A stretch of DNA of 9,505 nt from Thermoplasmata archaeon (GCA_030042955.1 JASHYQ010000223.1:1-9505), one strand, 5' to 3'; shown: positions 1 to 9,401, counted from the stretch's first letter. The notes: generated by a model from the sequence alone, not told the origin. A program made the numbers and translations.

Positions 1-855
1 GTCGTGGTCCAGGGGATCACGGGCCATCAGGGGACGGTCCACACGCGGCAGATGAAGGCCTTCGGCACCGCCGTGGTGGCCGGGGTCACACCCGGGAAGG
101 CCGGGACGACCGTCGAGGAGACACCGGTCTTCAACTCCGTACGCGACGCGGTCGAGAGGACCGGCGCGAACGCGTCGTGCATCTTCGTGCCGGCCCCCTT
201 CGCCAAGGACGCTCTGCTCGAGTCGGTCGACGCGGGGATCCGCCTGGCCGTGATCGTTACCGAGCATATCCCCTTCCACGACATGCTCGTGATGTACCAC
301 TACGCTCGGAGCTGCGGGGCGCGAATCATCGGACCGAACTGCCCGGGGATCGCCTCGCCAAGCGGTGCGAAGGTGGGCATCATCCCGAACGTCGTCTTCC
401 GGCCCGGCCGGGTCGGCGTCATCTCACGGAGCGGAACGCTCACCTACGAGATCGTGAACGGCATCAAGGAGCACGGACTCGGTCAGTCGACCTGCATCGG
501 GCTTGGCGGGGATCCGGTGGTGGGCACCTCGTTCGTCGACGCCCTTCCCCTCTTCGAGAAGGACCCGGACACGGACCTCCTCGTCCTCGTCGGCGAGATC
601 GGGGGGACGGCCGAGGAGGACGCCGCCGAGTACATCCACCACCACTTCTCGAAGCCGGTGGTCGCCTACATCGCCGGTCGGAGCGCTCCGGAGGGGAAGC
701 GAATGGGTCACGCCGGGGCGATCATCTCTCGCGGAAAGGGGACCGCCAAGACGAAGGTGGCTGCGCTGGAGGCCGCCGGGGCGAAGGTCGCTCGGTTCCC
801 GTATGAGATTCCGGACCTCGTCGCGGGGATCCTCCCGACCGGAGCCCGTCCATGA
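1..855 (+). CDS. sucD: Succinyl-CoA synthetase (succinate-CoA ligase), alpha subunit, 5'-truncated by the window edge
   Basis: TCA-cycle enzyme subunit that interconverts succinyl-CoA and succinate with formation of ADP/GTP-type nucleoside triphosphate; it carries the CoA-binding fold and the phosphorylated histidine and pairs with SucC. The reading frame is open from base 1 and starts inside the first beta strand ([11 protein letters not shown]), so about 10-12 N-terminal residues and the start codon lie outside the window; the GTG at 4 is not a credible start. Visible family marks are the CoA-binding N-terminal segment with [10 protein letters not shown], the GPNCPG motif, the [14 protein letters not shown] segment, and the phosphohistidine motif GHAGAI with its His codon at 709-711. 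The length fits the usual ~290 residues once the missing start is added. The stop TGA overlaps the next start as ATGA. sucC would be expected just upstream. Confidence 0.96.
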   Translation, partial: VVVQGITGHQGTVHTRQMKAFGTAVVAGVTPGKAGTTVEETPVFNSVRDAVERTGANASCIFVPAPFAKDALLESVDAGIRLAVIVTEHIPFHDMLVMYHYARSCGARIIGPNCPGIASPSGAKVGIIPNVVFRPGRVGVISRSGTLTYEIVNGIKEHGLGQSTCIGLGGDPVVGTSFVDALPLFEKDPDTDLLVLVGEIGGTAEEDAAEYIHHHFSKPVVAYIAGRSAPEGKRMGHAGAIISRGKGTAKTKVAALEAAGAKVARFPYEIPDLVAGILPTGARP

Positions 856-1079
856 GCCCAGACAGCCCTCGTCCGAGTCATGAGGAGGAAGAGGCCGAAC
901 CGTGCATCGTGCCGGGATGCGGGGCACCGTCCGTTCGTCACCTCGCGCTCACGGAAGCCCGGAAAGCGTTCGACCAGCTGCCCGTCAAAGGTCGGCGCGC
1001 CCCGCTCTGCCGGGACCACTATCGCGAGTGGAAGAAGAGTACGAAAGAGGCACGCAAGCTCGACCGGCTGGCCTGGTGA
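852..1079 (+). CDS. Small putative zinc-binding protein translationally coupled to sucD
   Basis: A 75-residue protein of unknown function. Its ATG at 852 overlaps the sucD stop (ATGA), and a GGAG at 841-844 lies 7 nt before it, so translational coupling to sucD is likely. The N-terminus is acidic (EEEEAE at residues 11-16). It is followed by a probable metal site: Cys18-x4-Cys23 early and Cys53-x2-His56 late (CIVPGC and CRDH), separated by a helical-looking segment. The C-terminal third is strongly basic with many Lys/Arg ([12 protein letters not shown]), which could contact nucleic acid or an acidic partner. The four spaced Cys/His ligands suggest one structural zinc. The third-position G/C bias matches the neighbours, supporting real coding. 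I do not recognise a named family. A role linked to succinyl-CoA synthetase is only inferred from the overlap. Confidence 0.8.
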   Translation: MSPDSPRPSHEEEEAEPCIVPGCGAPSVRHLALTEARKAFDQLPVKGRRAPLCRDHYREWKKSTKEARKLDRLAW

Positions 1080-1108
1080 GGCCGGCTCGGAAGAGGTTCG
1101 GTCCCGTC

Positions 1109-1128
1109 GAGCCTTCTCGAAGAGGCTC
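1109..1128. other. Inverted repeat in the gap between convergent genes
   Basis: GAGCCT (1109-1114) and AGGCTC (1123-1128) form a 6-bp stem with an 8-nt loop. It lies 30 nt after the zinc-protein stop on the + strand and reaches the eL41 stop codon on the - strand. There is no clear T-run on either side. It could help end transcription between two converging genes, but chance is possible in such GC-rich DNA. Confidence 0.25.
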
Positions 1129-1234
1129 AGCGCTTGCGCATCTTCTGGGCGCGCATGCGTCGGCGCATCCGCTTCTTACGCCACTTCCAGCGCATGTGTC
1201 CGCGCTTTTTCCAGACCCGTGAGGAGCGTTTCAT
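1127..1234 (-). CDS. rpl41e: Large-subunit ribosomal protein eL41 (35 residues)
   Basis: A 35-codon ORF from ATG (1234-1232) to TGA (1129-1127). The product begins MKRSSRVWKKRGHMRWKW and continues RKKRMRRRMRAQKMRKR. Over half the residues are Arg or Lys, and the core MRWKWRKKRMRR matches the eL41 signature (eukaryotic eL41 has KWRKKRMRRLKRKRRKMRQ). eL41 is a single basic helix bound at the ribosomal subunit interface. The long N-terminal part (MKR...WKK.G.MRWKW) resembles, from memory, the ~37-residue Thermococcales version, so I prefer the ATG at 1234 over the internal ATG at 1195-1193. There is no Shine-Dalgarno sequence, but an AT-rich box at 1263-1270 sits about 26 nt upstream of a near-leaderless start. 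It is convergent with the sucD/zinc-protein pair. Confidence 0.88.
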   Translation of the reverse strand: MKRSSRVWKKRGHMRWKWRKKRMRRRMRAQKMRKR

Positions 1235-1262
1235 GCCGAGACGCGCGGGGGGAGGGGAGGCT

Positions 1263-1270
1263 GTTTATTA
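1263..1270 (-). promoter_or_regulatory. TATA-like box, probably for the eL41 gene
   Basis: The only AT-rich octamer in the 115-nt gap reads TAATAAAC on the - strand (GTTTATTA on +). Its centre is about 32 nt before the eL41 ATG, so transcription would start a few bases before the codon, as in near-leaderless archaeal mRNAs. It is nearly symmetric in composition and could also drive the + strand gene at 1350 with a leader of about 55 nt. Confidence 0.45.
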
Positions 1271-1320
1271 GCCTATCCTCGGGCGAAGTCCTGCGTCGGG
1301 AGGCACGAAGGGCCCCGGAC

Positions 1321-1328
1321 GTTATCTA
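1321..1328 (+). promoter_or_regulatory. Weak TATA-like element before the 137-residue gene
   Basis: GTTATCTA is centred about 25 nt before the GTG at 1350. That is the right distance for an archaeal TATA box of a leaderless transcript, and no Shine-Dalgarno sequence is present. The match to the consensus is poor. Confidence 0.25.
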
Positions 1329-1349
1329 GCGAGCCACGTTCGGGCGGAC

Positions 1350-1763
1350 GTGCTGACGGCGGCCGACCTGGAGGTCAACGTTCTCGAGTTCCGGCAACGC
1401 TCCTTCCAGTTCGACCGGATCGCGGAGTGGGAGGGGGCGCAGTACGCCGTCTTCTCGCGGACCGAGACCGAGAGCGAGAGCCAGTTCCGACCCCGCCTTG
1501 TCCACCTCCATCTGATCGTGCCGCTCGGGTGGGTGGTGCTCGACGAGGCCAACGACGAACTGCGCATTGCACCGGGAGGGGGCGCTCCCCCGCCCCGATT
1601 GATTGAGTCGGTGGTCGAAGTCGGCGCGGAGCCTCCCCAGTTCAAGGAATCCGGCGTGGAGTGGACCCGGATCGCTCCCGCGCAGGACACGCGACTCTAC
1701 GCTCCGGCGGACCGAGCCGAGCGACTGCTCAGCCCGGCGGCACGCTCCGCCCTCGGGACGTGA
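1350..1763 (+). CDS. Hypothetical protein, 137 residues
   Basis: Not recognised. The GTG at 1350 is the first possible start after an in-frame TAG at 1269-1271; no ATG, GTG or TTG occurs in between. No Shine-Dalgarno sequence is visible, so a leaderless start is possible. The protein looks soluble. The first half has regularly alternating hydrophobic residues (LVHLHLIVPLGWVVLDE near residues 50-66) that suggest beta strands, preceded by an acidic polar stretch (RTETESESQ). A Gly/Pro linker (PGGGAPPP, ~75-82) leads to a second half rich in Glu, Pro and Ala. There is no signal peptide, membrane helix or metal-binding cluster. Almost every codon ends in G or C, which supports + strand coding over the overlapping - strand frames. 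It stands alone between eL41 and katG. No function is proposed. Confidence 0.68.
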   Translation: MLTAADLEVNVLEFRQRSFQFDRIAEWEGAQYAVFSRTETESESQFRPRLVHLHLIVPLGWVVLDEANDELRIAPGGGAPPPRLIESVVEVGAEPPQFKESGVEWTRIAPAQDTRLYAPADRAERLLSPAARSALGT

Positions 1764-1860
1764 ACAGGCCCCCCTAACCGCCCGCTGAGGACGGAACGGG
1801 GAGGCAGCGCTCGAGCACCTGGGACGCCCGGTGGCCAGCTCACGCGTCGCGCCTACCAGT

Positions 1861-1888
1861 CTTCCCCGAGCTCAGTGAGGTGGGGAAG
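1861..1888. terminator. Stem-loop between the convergent 137-residue gene and katG
   Basis: CTTCCCC (1861-1867) and GGGGAAG (1882-1888) form a perfect 7-bp stem, and the loop contains a smaller CTC/GAG hairpin (1871-1873 with 1877-1879). On the - strand it begins 15 nt after the katG stop, and on the + strand it lies ~100 nt after the other gene's stop. There is no strong T-run, so it may be a transcript-end or stability hairpin rather than a classical terminator. Confidence 0.4.
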
Positions 1889-1903
1889 GATCTGCGCTAG
1901 CTG

Positions 1904-5574
<3,671 letters not shown>

Positions 5575-5594
5575 CGCCTGTTCACCGAGCCTGC

Positions 5595-5603
5595 GATTAT
5601 GAA
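5595..5603 (-). promoter_or_regulatory. TATA-like element before the thiolase gene
   Basis: In the 42-nt gap after the PCNA gene, the - strand reads TTCATAATC, centred 25 nt before the thiolase ATG. If it works, the thiolase mRNA would begin at or next to its start codon, so the gene need not depend on read-through from the PCNA gene. Confidence 0.35.
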
Positions 5604-5616
5604 GCCTACGGCTCCG

Positions 5617-6345
5617 TCAATCCTCTTCGACCCGGGGTGCCAGGAGGTACCGTCCCTCGCCTCGGCCCGCGCCCATCGAGAACTCGATCTTGAGGGGGTA
5701 CTCGTTCCCGACGTGGAGGGTCGCTTCTTCGGCGGTGATCGCCTTCACCATCGCCGAGAAGAAATCGAGCGGGTACATGCTCTTCACCGGCTCCTTCACG
5801 TCGAGCTTGGTCAGCGCGTCCTTCGGGAGGCGGAGGTCGAGGCGGTCGGTGTCCCCTTCCGAGTGCATCGTGAACCCCTCCGAGTCCAGGCTGAGGGTCA
5901 CGTGGTCCGTGAAGCTCTCGCTCCCTCGGATCCCCTGGCGGAGGTCCTCCATCTTGACGGTGACGCTCGCGGGCGGGGTGACGTTCGGGACCTTCGGGTC
6001 GGTGATCCCAGCCGGGTCGACGACCGCCATCTGACGGGTGAGGCGGCCCACGCTCGCGACCAGGCGCTTCCCGTCGAACTGGAGCTCGAGGTTGTCGCCG
6101 GGCTTCGAGAGCCGGAGCACCTCCTTCAGTTTGTCGATGTCGACGCCCAGCTCGGTCGTCTCCCCCGTGAACTCCTCGAAGATCGGCTTGTGCAGCTTGA
6201 GGACCAGCATCGCGACATGCGACGGGTCGACGGCCTTCGCTTCCAGGCCATCCTTCGAGACGGAGAGCTTGACCTCCGTGACCAAGGTGGAGACGACCTC
6301 GACGACCTCGCGGAGGTTTTCCATCTTGATCCGAACCTTAAACAT
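5617..6345 (-). CDS. pcn: DNA polymerase sliding clamp (PCNA)
   Basis: Archaeal PCNA: a ring-shaped trimer that encircles DNA and tethers replicative polymerases, FEN1, ligase and other partners. The 242 residues fit the family (~245-250). The N-terminus MFKVRIKMENLREVVEVVSTLVTE, quoted only in part here (MFKVRI, then ENLREVVEVV), the segment GLEAKAVDPSHVAMLVLKL with the PCNA signature D.SHV, the mid-protein linker and second domain (VKMEDLRQGIRGSESFTDHV), and the C-terminal YLLAPRVEED are all characteristic. The ATG at 6345 is clearly correct: the frame extends upstream, but only as Arg/Pro-rich non-homologous sequence. GAGGG lies 5 nt before the ATG, and a TATA-like box lies ~35 nt before it. 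It is the first gene on this strand and is divergent from alaX. Only one clamp gene is seen in the window. Confidence 0.95.
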   Translation of the reverse strand: MFKVRIKMENLREVVEVVSTLVTEVKLSVSKDGLEAKAVDPSHVAMLVLKLHKPIFEEFTGETTELGVDIDKLKEVLRLSKPGDNLELQFDGKRLVASVGRLTRQMAVVDPAGITDPKVPNVTPPASVTVKMEDLRQGIRGSESFTDHVTLSLDSEGFTMHSEGDTDRLDLRLPKDALTKLDVKEPVKSMYPLDFFSAMVKAITAEEATLHVGNEYPLKIEFSMGAGRGEGRYLLAPRVEED

Positions 6346-6375
6346 CTGAACCCTCGGCGTCGCACATCGGTCCCC

Positions 6376-6385
6376 TCTAAAAAGG
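6376..6385. promoter_or_regulatory. AT-rich promoter element between the divergent PCNA and alaX genes
   Basis: TCTAAAAAGG (+), read on the - strand as CCTTTTTAGA, is the only AT-rich patch in the 107-nt divergent gap. On the - strand it fits a TATA box for PCNA with a leader of about 9 nt. On the + strand it could give alaX a leader of about 45-50 nt. It may serve one or both directions. Confidence 0.45.
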
Positions 6386-6452
6386 TTGCTTCGGGCGGCG
6401 GCGGGAGGACGCGCGCCGCAACGCGTTTGGTCCCCCAACCTCTGGCGCGGAT

Positions 6453-7208
6453 GTGACCGAGCTCGCCTACCTCCCCGACGTGCCCTCCGGTTACGTGCGT
6501 GCGTTCCGGGCGCGGGTCGTCGCGCTGCCTCCCGGGGGCGTCGTCCTCGACCGGACCTACTTCTATCCTGGCGGAGGAGGCCAACCTCCCGACCGTGGAC
6601 GGATCCGGTCCGGCGCGGTCGAGTGGGAGGTGGTCGATACCGGAAGATCCGGTCCGGCCGTGGTCCATCGGCTGCGCCGCCGGGGCCCCGCCGCGGCACC
6701 GCTGACCCTCGGGAGCGAGGTCGAGGGGGAGATCGATTGGGCGCGTCGGTATCGCCACATGCGGCTCCACACCGGCCAGCACCTGCTGAGCGCGCGGGTC
6801 TTCGCGCGCACCGGCCTCCGCACCGCCAAAGCGATCCTCTCCGGGAGTTCCGCTTCGCTCGACCTGGAAGGGGAGCTCCCGGTCCCGGTCATCGCGGAGC
6901 TGGAGCGGGACCTCCGGGACGCGCTCGAACATCCTCACCCCGTCACGATCCGGCACGTTCCGCGCGCCGAGTGGGATGCGCAATCCTTCGCGCCGCGTTC
7001 GGGGCTGGTGCCTCTCGCCCCCCAGGTTGACCCCGTCCGGGTCGTGGAGATCGAAGCGGAGGACGCCTGTCCCTGCGGGGGGACCCACCTACGCTCGACT
7101 GGGGAGATCGGCCCGGTCCTGCTCGCGGCCCCCACGGCTCTCGTAGGAGGCGGGTCCCGCCTCTCCTTCAGGCTGAAGGAGCCCGACGCGCCCACTCCTC
7201 TCGAGTGA
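6453..7208 (+). CDS. alaX: Alanyl-tRNA editing protein AlaX (AlaX-M/II type)
   Basis: Free-standing editing enzyme that hydrolyses seryl- (and glycyl-) tRNA(Ala) made in error by alanyl-tRNA synthetase. The 251 residues match the medium AlaX class. The N-terminal beta-barrel carries the Gly-rich motif TYFYPGGGGQPPDRG (35-49), which separates this class from the short AlaX-S. The zinc site is complete: His106 and His110 (HTGQHLLSA) with Cys208 and His212 (CGGTHL). GTG at 6453 is the start; an overlapping ATG at 6451 is followed at once by TGA and is not used. Homology (TELAYLPD) begins right at this GTG. There is no obvious Shine-Dalgarno sequence. It is divergent from PCNA, and its last 41 bp overlap the 3' end of the oppositely oriented acetyltransferase gene. 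Confidence 0.95.
   Translation: MTELAYLPDVPSGYVRAFRARVVALPPGGVVLDRTYFYPGGGGQPPDRGRIRSGAVEWEVVDTGRSGPAVVHRLRRRGPAAAPLTLGSEVEGEIDWARRYRHMRLHTGQHLLSARVFARTGLRTAKAILSGSSASLDLEGELPVPVIAELERDLRDALEHPHPVTIRHVPRAEWDAQSFAPRSGLVPLAPQVDPVRVVEIEAEDACPCGGTHLRSTGEIGPVLLAAPTALVGGGSRLSFRLKEPDAPTPLE
7147..7163. repeat. Perfect 17-nt GC-rich palindrome at the convergent gene ends
   Basis: GAGGCGGG-T-CCCGCCTC: 8-bp arms around a single base, so a real hairpin would open the central pairs to make a loop. It lies inside the 3' end of alaX (encoding the GGGSRL part) and just 4 nt beyond the acetyltransferase stop on the - strand. It could mark a transcript end or stabilise the 3' end of the operon. There is no T-run. 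Confidence 0.4.
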
Positions 7209-7722
7209 TCCCGTAGAGGTGGGTGTCGTGCCACCGGCCGTGGTGGTAGAGCGAACTACGCAAGGTACCCTCTCGACGGAACGCGAGGCCCTCCGCCAGC
7301 CGGCACGAAGGGACGTTCTCCACATCGCAGGTGATCCCGACCCGCTCTACCGCGCTGGTACGGAACACGTGGTCGACCAAGAGCCTCACGGCCTCGCGGC
7401 CGTATCCGCGGCCGCGGGCCTTCGGTTCCCCGATCAGGTACCAAAGTTCGACCGACTCGAGGACCGGATGCGAGACGAAGTGACCGACGACGCCGACCGC
7501 GCCGGAGGTGTCAAGGGGTTCGACGACGAACCGGGGCGCGAGGGACGTGGGGTCGGCCGGAGCCTCCCGGACCGACTGGACCAGGCCCTCGAACGAATCG
7601 GTGTAGAACCGGTCGAACGGGGACGCGACCTCGGGGTCGCTATACCATTCGAAGACCCGACGAAGGTCGGACGGCTCGAGCCCCCGGAGCCGTACCTTCG
7701 TCCCCTCGAGGACGCCCATCAC
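7168..7722 (-). CDS. GNAT-family N-acetyltransferase, RimJ/RimL-like
   Basis: Transfers an acetyl group from acetyl-CoA to an amine. RimJ/RimL relatives act on protein N-termini, others on small molecules, and the substrate here cannot be told. The 184 residues are typical. Visible features: N-terminal RLRGLEPSDLRRVFEW with the following DPEV, beta4 LWYLIGEP, the acetyl-CoA pyrophosphate loop ARGRGYG (motif A, residues 102-108) followed by the helix REAVRLLVDHVF, then the RimJ/L-type segment DVENVPSCRLAEGLAFRREG (residues 133-152). The start is GTG at 7722 or ATG at 7719; neither has a strong ribosome site. The preceding stop is only 3 nt away, so it is co-transcribed with the winged-helix-like gene. 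Its 3' end overlaps alaX by 41 bp in antisense. Confidence 0.9.
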   Translation of the reverse strand: MMGVLEGTKVRLRGLEPSDLRRVFEWYSDPEVASPFDRFYTDSFEGLVQSVREAPADPTSLAPRFVVEPLDTSGAVGVVGHFVSHPVLESVELWYLIGEPKARGRGYGREAVRLLVDHVFRTSAVERVGITCDVENVPSCRLAEGLAFRREGTLRSSLYHHGRWHDTHLYGITREEWARRAPSA

Positions 7723-7725
7723 GGC

Positions 7726-8112
7726 CTACCGGGGCCCGAGCGGGGGTGGGCCCCCTGAGGCCGGGCGGGTTTCGGTGGACGCCGGGGCCTGGACCGGGAC
7801 CTCGCCGGGAACCTCCTGAAGCTCAGCGTGCTGGACCTCGAGCGCCGCGCGATGCCCGGCTGCGGTGAGGGAGAGGACGTGCTTCGGTTCGGAGTACCCG
7901 ACGACGTACTGGGTTCGTCGGTAGATCAGCCGGGACATCTCGAGCAGGCGCACCGCGTTCTTGAGGAGGGCCGGGTCCTCGCTCGAGAACTTTCGCTGGA
8001 TCCCGAACTCGGTTGTCCACTGGTCCGCCTCGAAGCGGACCTGGTTGCCCCGGTGCTCCAACAGATGGACGAGGAGCTCGCGTTCTAGACGACCCAACTC
8101 CTCCCGTGGCAT
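7726..8112 (-). CDS. Small winged-helix-like protein, possible DNA-binding regulator
   Basis: A 128-residue protein with no named family that I recognise. The pattern suggests a winged helix: an N-terminal helix (ELGRLERELLVHLLEHRG), a middle region with a helix that could read DNA (DPALLKNAVRLLEMSRLIYRR, split here at residue 20 or so), a beta hairpin 'wing' (TQYVVGYSEPKHVLSLT) and a closing helix (AAGHRAALEVQHAELQE). The last 28 residues are Pro/Ala-rich (PVQAPASTE, GGPPPLGPR) and probably disordered. Start ATG at 8112; GGAGGG (8124-8129) lies 11 nt upstream. It is the middle gene of three: 24 nt after the 74-residue gene and 3 nt before the acetyltransferase gene. A regulator of the divergent promoter region next to this operon is a reasonable guess, nothing more. 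Confidence 0.75.
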   Translation of the reverse strand: MPREELGRLERELLVHLLEHRGNQVRFEADQWTTEFGIQRKFSSEDPALLKNAVRLLEMSRLIYRRTQYVVGYSEPKHVLSLTAAGHRAALEVQHAELQEVPGEVPVQAPASTETRPASGGPPPLGPR

Positions 8113-8136
8113 GGTTCTGTCTACCCTCCGGGAGTT

Positions 8137-8361
8137 CTAGGTGATGGTCGTGATTTCGTAGCTTACGTCGAGCCCTTTCAGTCGTTCGTGCATCGTGGTA
8201 ACGAGCTGGATCACTTCCGCGATCGCCGCCTTGTCCTTCCAGCGGTAAACGAAGTCGTGCATGCCCATCGATTCCTCGAATCCCACCTCGCGCATGACCG
8301 CGATGACCTTCGTCGGGTCGGCTCCCTCGGAGTGGAAGGTCATCCGTACGTAGGTCCGCAT
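8137..8361 (-). CDS. Conserved-looking small protein, 74 residues, unknown function
   Basis: A compact protein starting MRTYVRMTFHSEGADPTKV, with a predicted beta-alpha-beta-beta-alpha-beta order: strand YVRMTFHSE, helix DPTKVIAVMREVGF, strand HDFVYRWK, helix AAIAEVIQLVTTMHERLKG and strand VSYEITTIT. This resembles a ferredoxin-like (ACT-like) fold that could pair up or bind a small ligand, but no motif names it. I have the impression that similar short proteins occur in other euryarchaea; that is memory, not a search. Start ATG at 8361 with GGTGG 4 nt upstream. It is the first gene of the - strand operon and is divergent from the epimerase gene. The length is complete, with both ends well defined and strongly G/C-ending codons. 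Confidence 0.82.
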   Translation of the reverse strand: MRTYVRMTFHSEGADPTKVIAVMREVGFEESMGMHDFVYRWKDKAAIAEVIQLVTTMHERLKGLDVSYEITTIT

Positions 8362-8381
8362 GCCGCCACCGCTGTTGTCGT

Positions 8382-8390
8382 GAGATTAGG
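8382..8390 (-). promoter_or_regulatory. Weak TATA-like element for the three-gene operon
   Basis: The - strand reads CCTAATCTC here, centred about 25 nt before the ATG at 8361. This is the expected distance for a leaderless or nearly leaderless archaeal transcript. It overlaps the left arm of the inverted repeat at 8388-8407. Confidence 0.3.
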
Positions 8391-8407
8391 GTCGTTTAGG
8401 CGACCCT
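8388..8407. promoter_or_regulatory. Perfect inverted repeat between two divergent promoters, candidate operator
   Basis: AGGGTCG (8388-8394) and CGACCCT (8401-8407) are exact inverted copies separated by TTTAGG. The right arm ends 3 nt before the epimerase TATA box, on top of the expected BRE (TFB-binding) position. The left arm touches the weak TATA-like box of the operon. A dimeric regulator bound here would block both promoters. Confidence 0.45.
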
Positions 8408-8410
8408 CGG

Positions 8411-8420
8411 CTTATATATG
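8411..8420 (+). promoter_or_regulatory. Strong archaeal TATA box for the epimerase gene
   Basis: CTTATATATG is a near-ideal archaeal TATA element in otherwise GC-rich DNA. Its centre is about 30 nt before the ATG at 8446, predicting a transcript start around 8441-8443 and a leader of only a few bases, too short for a Shine-Dalgarno site. Confidence 0.8.
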
Positions 8421-8445
8421 CTTCCCTGACTCCGGGCGCGCTTCC

Positions 8446-9393
8446 ATGCCGACGGGTTCCTCTCCCGCACCGGTTGTCGTGACGGGGGGAGCGGGAGCCA
8501 TCGGCTCCGCGCTCGTCGCGGCGCTGCTCGCGCGGGGCCACGAGGTGCGCGTGATCGACAACCTCTCCAGCGGTCGGCGCGAGCATTTGCCCTCGGTGCC
8601 GCGCGTCGTTTTCCTCGAAGCCAACCTCCTCGAGCCCGGCCAGTACGCCGAGCAATTCCGGGGCGCGACCTCCGTCTGGCACCTCGCGGCGAACCCCGAC
8701 ATCCGGCTCGGCACCACCGAACCCCGCGTCGACCTCGAGAACGGTACGCTCGCGACGTTCAACGTCCTCGAGACAGCCCGCCGCCATGACGTCCGGTCCG
8801 TGGTCTACTCGTCGTCCAGCGTCGTCTACGGCCAGGCGAAGGTCTTCCCGACCCCCGAGGAGTACGGCCCCCTCCTGCCGGAATCGATGTATGCCGCCGG
8901 CAAGCTCGCGGCCGAAGGACTGGTCTCGGGCTACGCCCACTCCTACGGGTTCCGGACCCACATCTACCGATTCGCGAACATCATCGGTCCGGCGATGACC
9001 CACGGCATCCTCCCGGATTTCTTCGCGAAGCTGCGCCAGGACCCGACGCGGCTCCAAGTCCTCGGCGACGGCAACCAGGCGAAGAGCTACCTTCGGACCG
9101 AGGACTGCATCGAGGGGATGCTGACGGGATTCGACCGAGCCCACGAGGCCGTGAACCTCTTCAACCTCGGCGCGGCCGACCGGATCTCGGTCCGGACGAT
9201 TGCCGAAAAGGTCGTGGCGGCCCACGGGAGCAAGGCGCACATCGAGTACACCGGAGGGTCGCGAGGCTGGGTCGGTGATGTCCCCCAGCAGCTGCTCTCG
9301 ATCGAGCGGATCGGCCGCCTCGGCTGGAAACCCCGCCTCGACAGCGCCGGTGCCATCGACAAGACCATCGCCGAGATGAAGGCTGGGCGGTAG
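8446..9393 (+). CDS. NAD-dependent nucleotide-sugar epimerase/dehydratase (UDP-glucose 4-epimerase-like)
   Basis: Extended short-chain dehydrogenase acting on a nucleotide sugar, most likely a 4-epimerase feeding surface-glycan or N-glycan synthesis. Of 315 residues, the first part is a Rossmann fold with TGGAGAIG (13-20) and the NAD-ribose-binding Asp39 in VIDNLSSG. HLAA lies at 79-82 and the catalytic elements are SSSSVVYG (122-129) and Tyr149-x3-Lys153 (YAAGK). RFANIIGP and GDGNQAKSYLRTEDCIEGM are typical of archaeal members. The exact sugar cannot be told from sequence. I chose ATG 8446 because the Rossmann strand begins shortly after it and the TATA box at 8411-8420 predicts transcription starting a few bases before it; the frame runs upstream to 8188, but that part is antisense to the 74-residue gene. 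It ends 8 nt before the stop of a convergent glycosyltransferase gene. Confidence 0.93.
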   Translation: MPTGSSPAPVVVTGGAGAIGSALVAALLARGHEVRVIDNLSSGRREHLPSVPRVVFLEANLLEPGQYAEQFRGATSVWHLAANPDIRLGTTEPRVDLENGTLATFNVLETARRHDVRSVVYSSSSVVYGQAKVFPTPEEYGPLLPESMYAAGKLAAEGLVSGYAHSYGFRTHIYRFANIIGPAMTHGILPDFFAKLRQDPTRLQVLGDGNQAKSYLRTEDCIEGMLTGFDRAHEAVNLFNLGAADRISVRTIAEKVVAAHGSKAHIEYTGGSRGWVGDVPQQLLSIERIGRLGWKPRLDSAGAIDKTIAEMKAGR

Positions 9394-9401
9394 CCCGGCG
9401 A

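Noticed and set aside
1322..1690. 122-codon - strand frame opposite the 137-residue gene
   Set aside because: Ser/Arg-rich product; the + strand frame has the expected third-position G/C bias.
1764..1903. Possible tRNA or small RNA in the gap after the 137-residue gene
   Set aside because: No cloverleaf, no T-loop sequence and no C/D-box pair seen; only the stem-loop at 1861-1888 stands out.
6451..6456. ATGTGA start-stop just before the alaX GTG, possible regulatory minimal ORF
   Set aside because: A six-base match is easily due to chance, and there is no ribosome site to support initiation at the ATG.
6346..6699. 118-codon upstream extension of the PCNA reading frame
   Set aside because: It is antisense to alaX and Arg/Pro-rich; all PCNA homology begins at the ATG at 6345.
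8188..8445. 86-codon upstream extension of the epimerase frame
   Set aside because: It lies opposite the 74-residue gene and through its own promoter region; the TATA box at 8411-8420 places transcription start just before the ATG at 8446.
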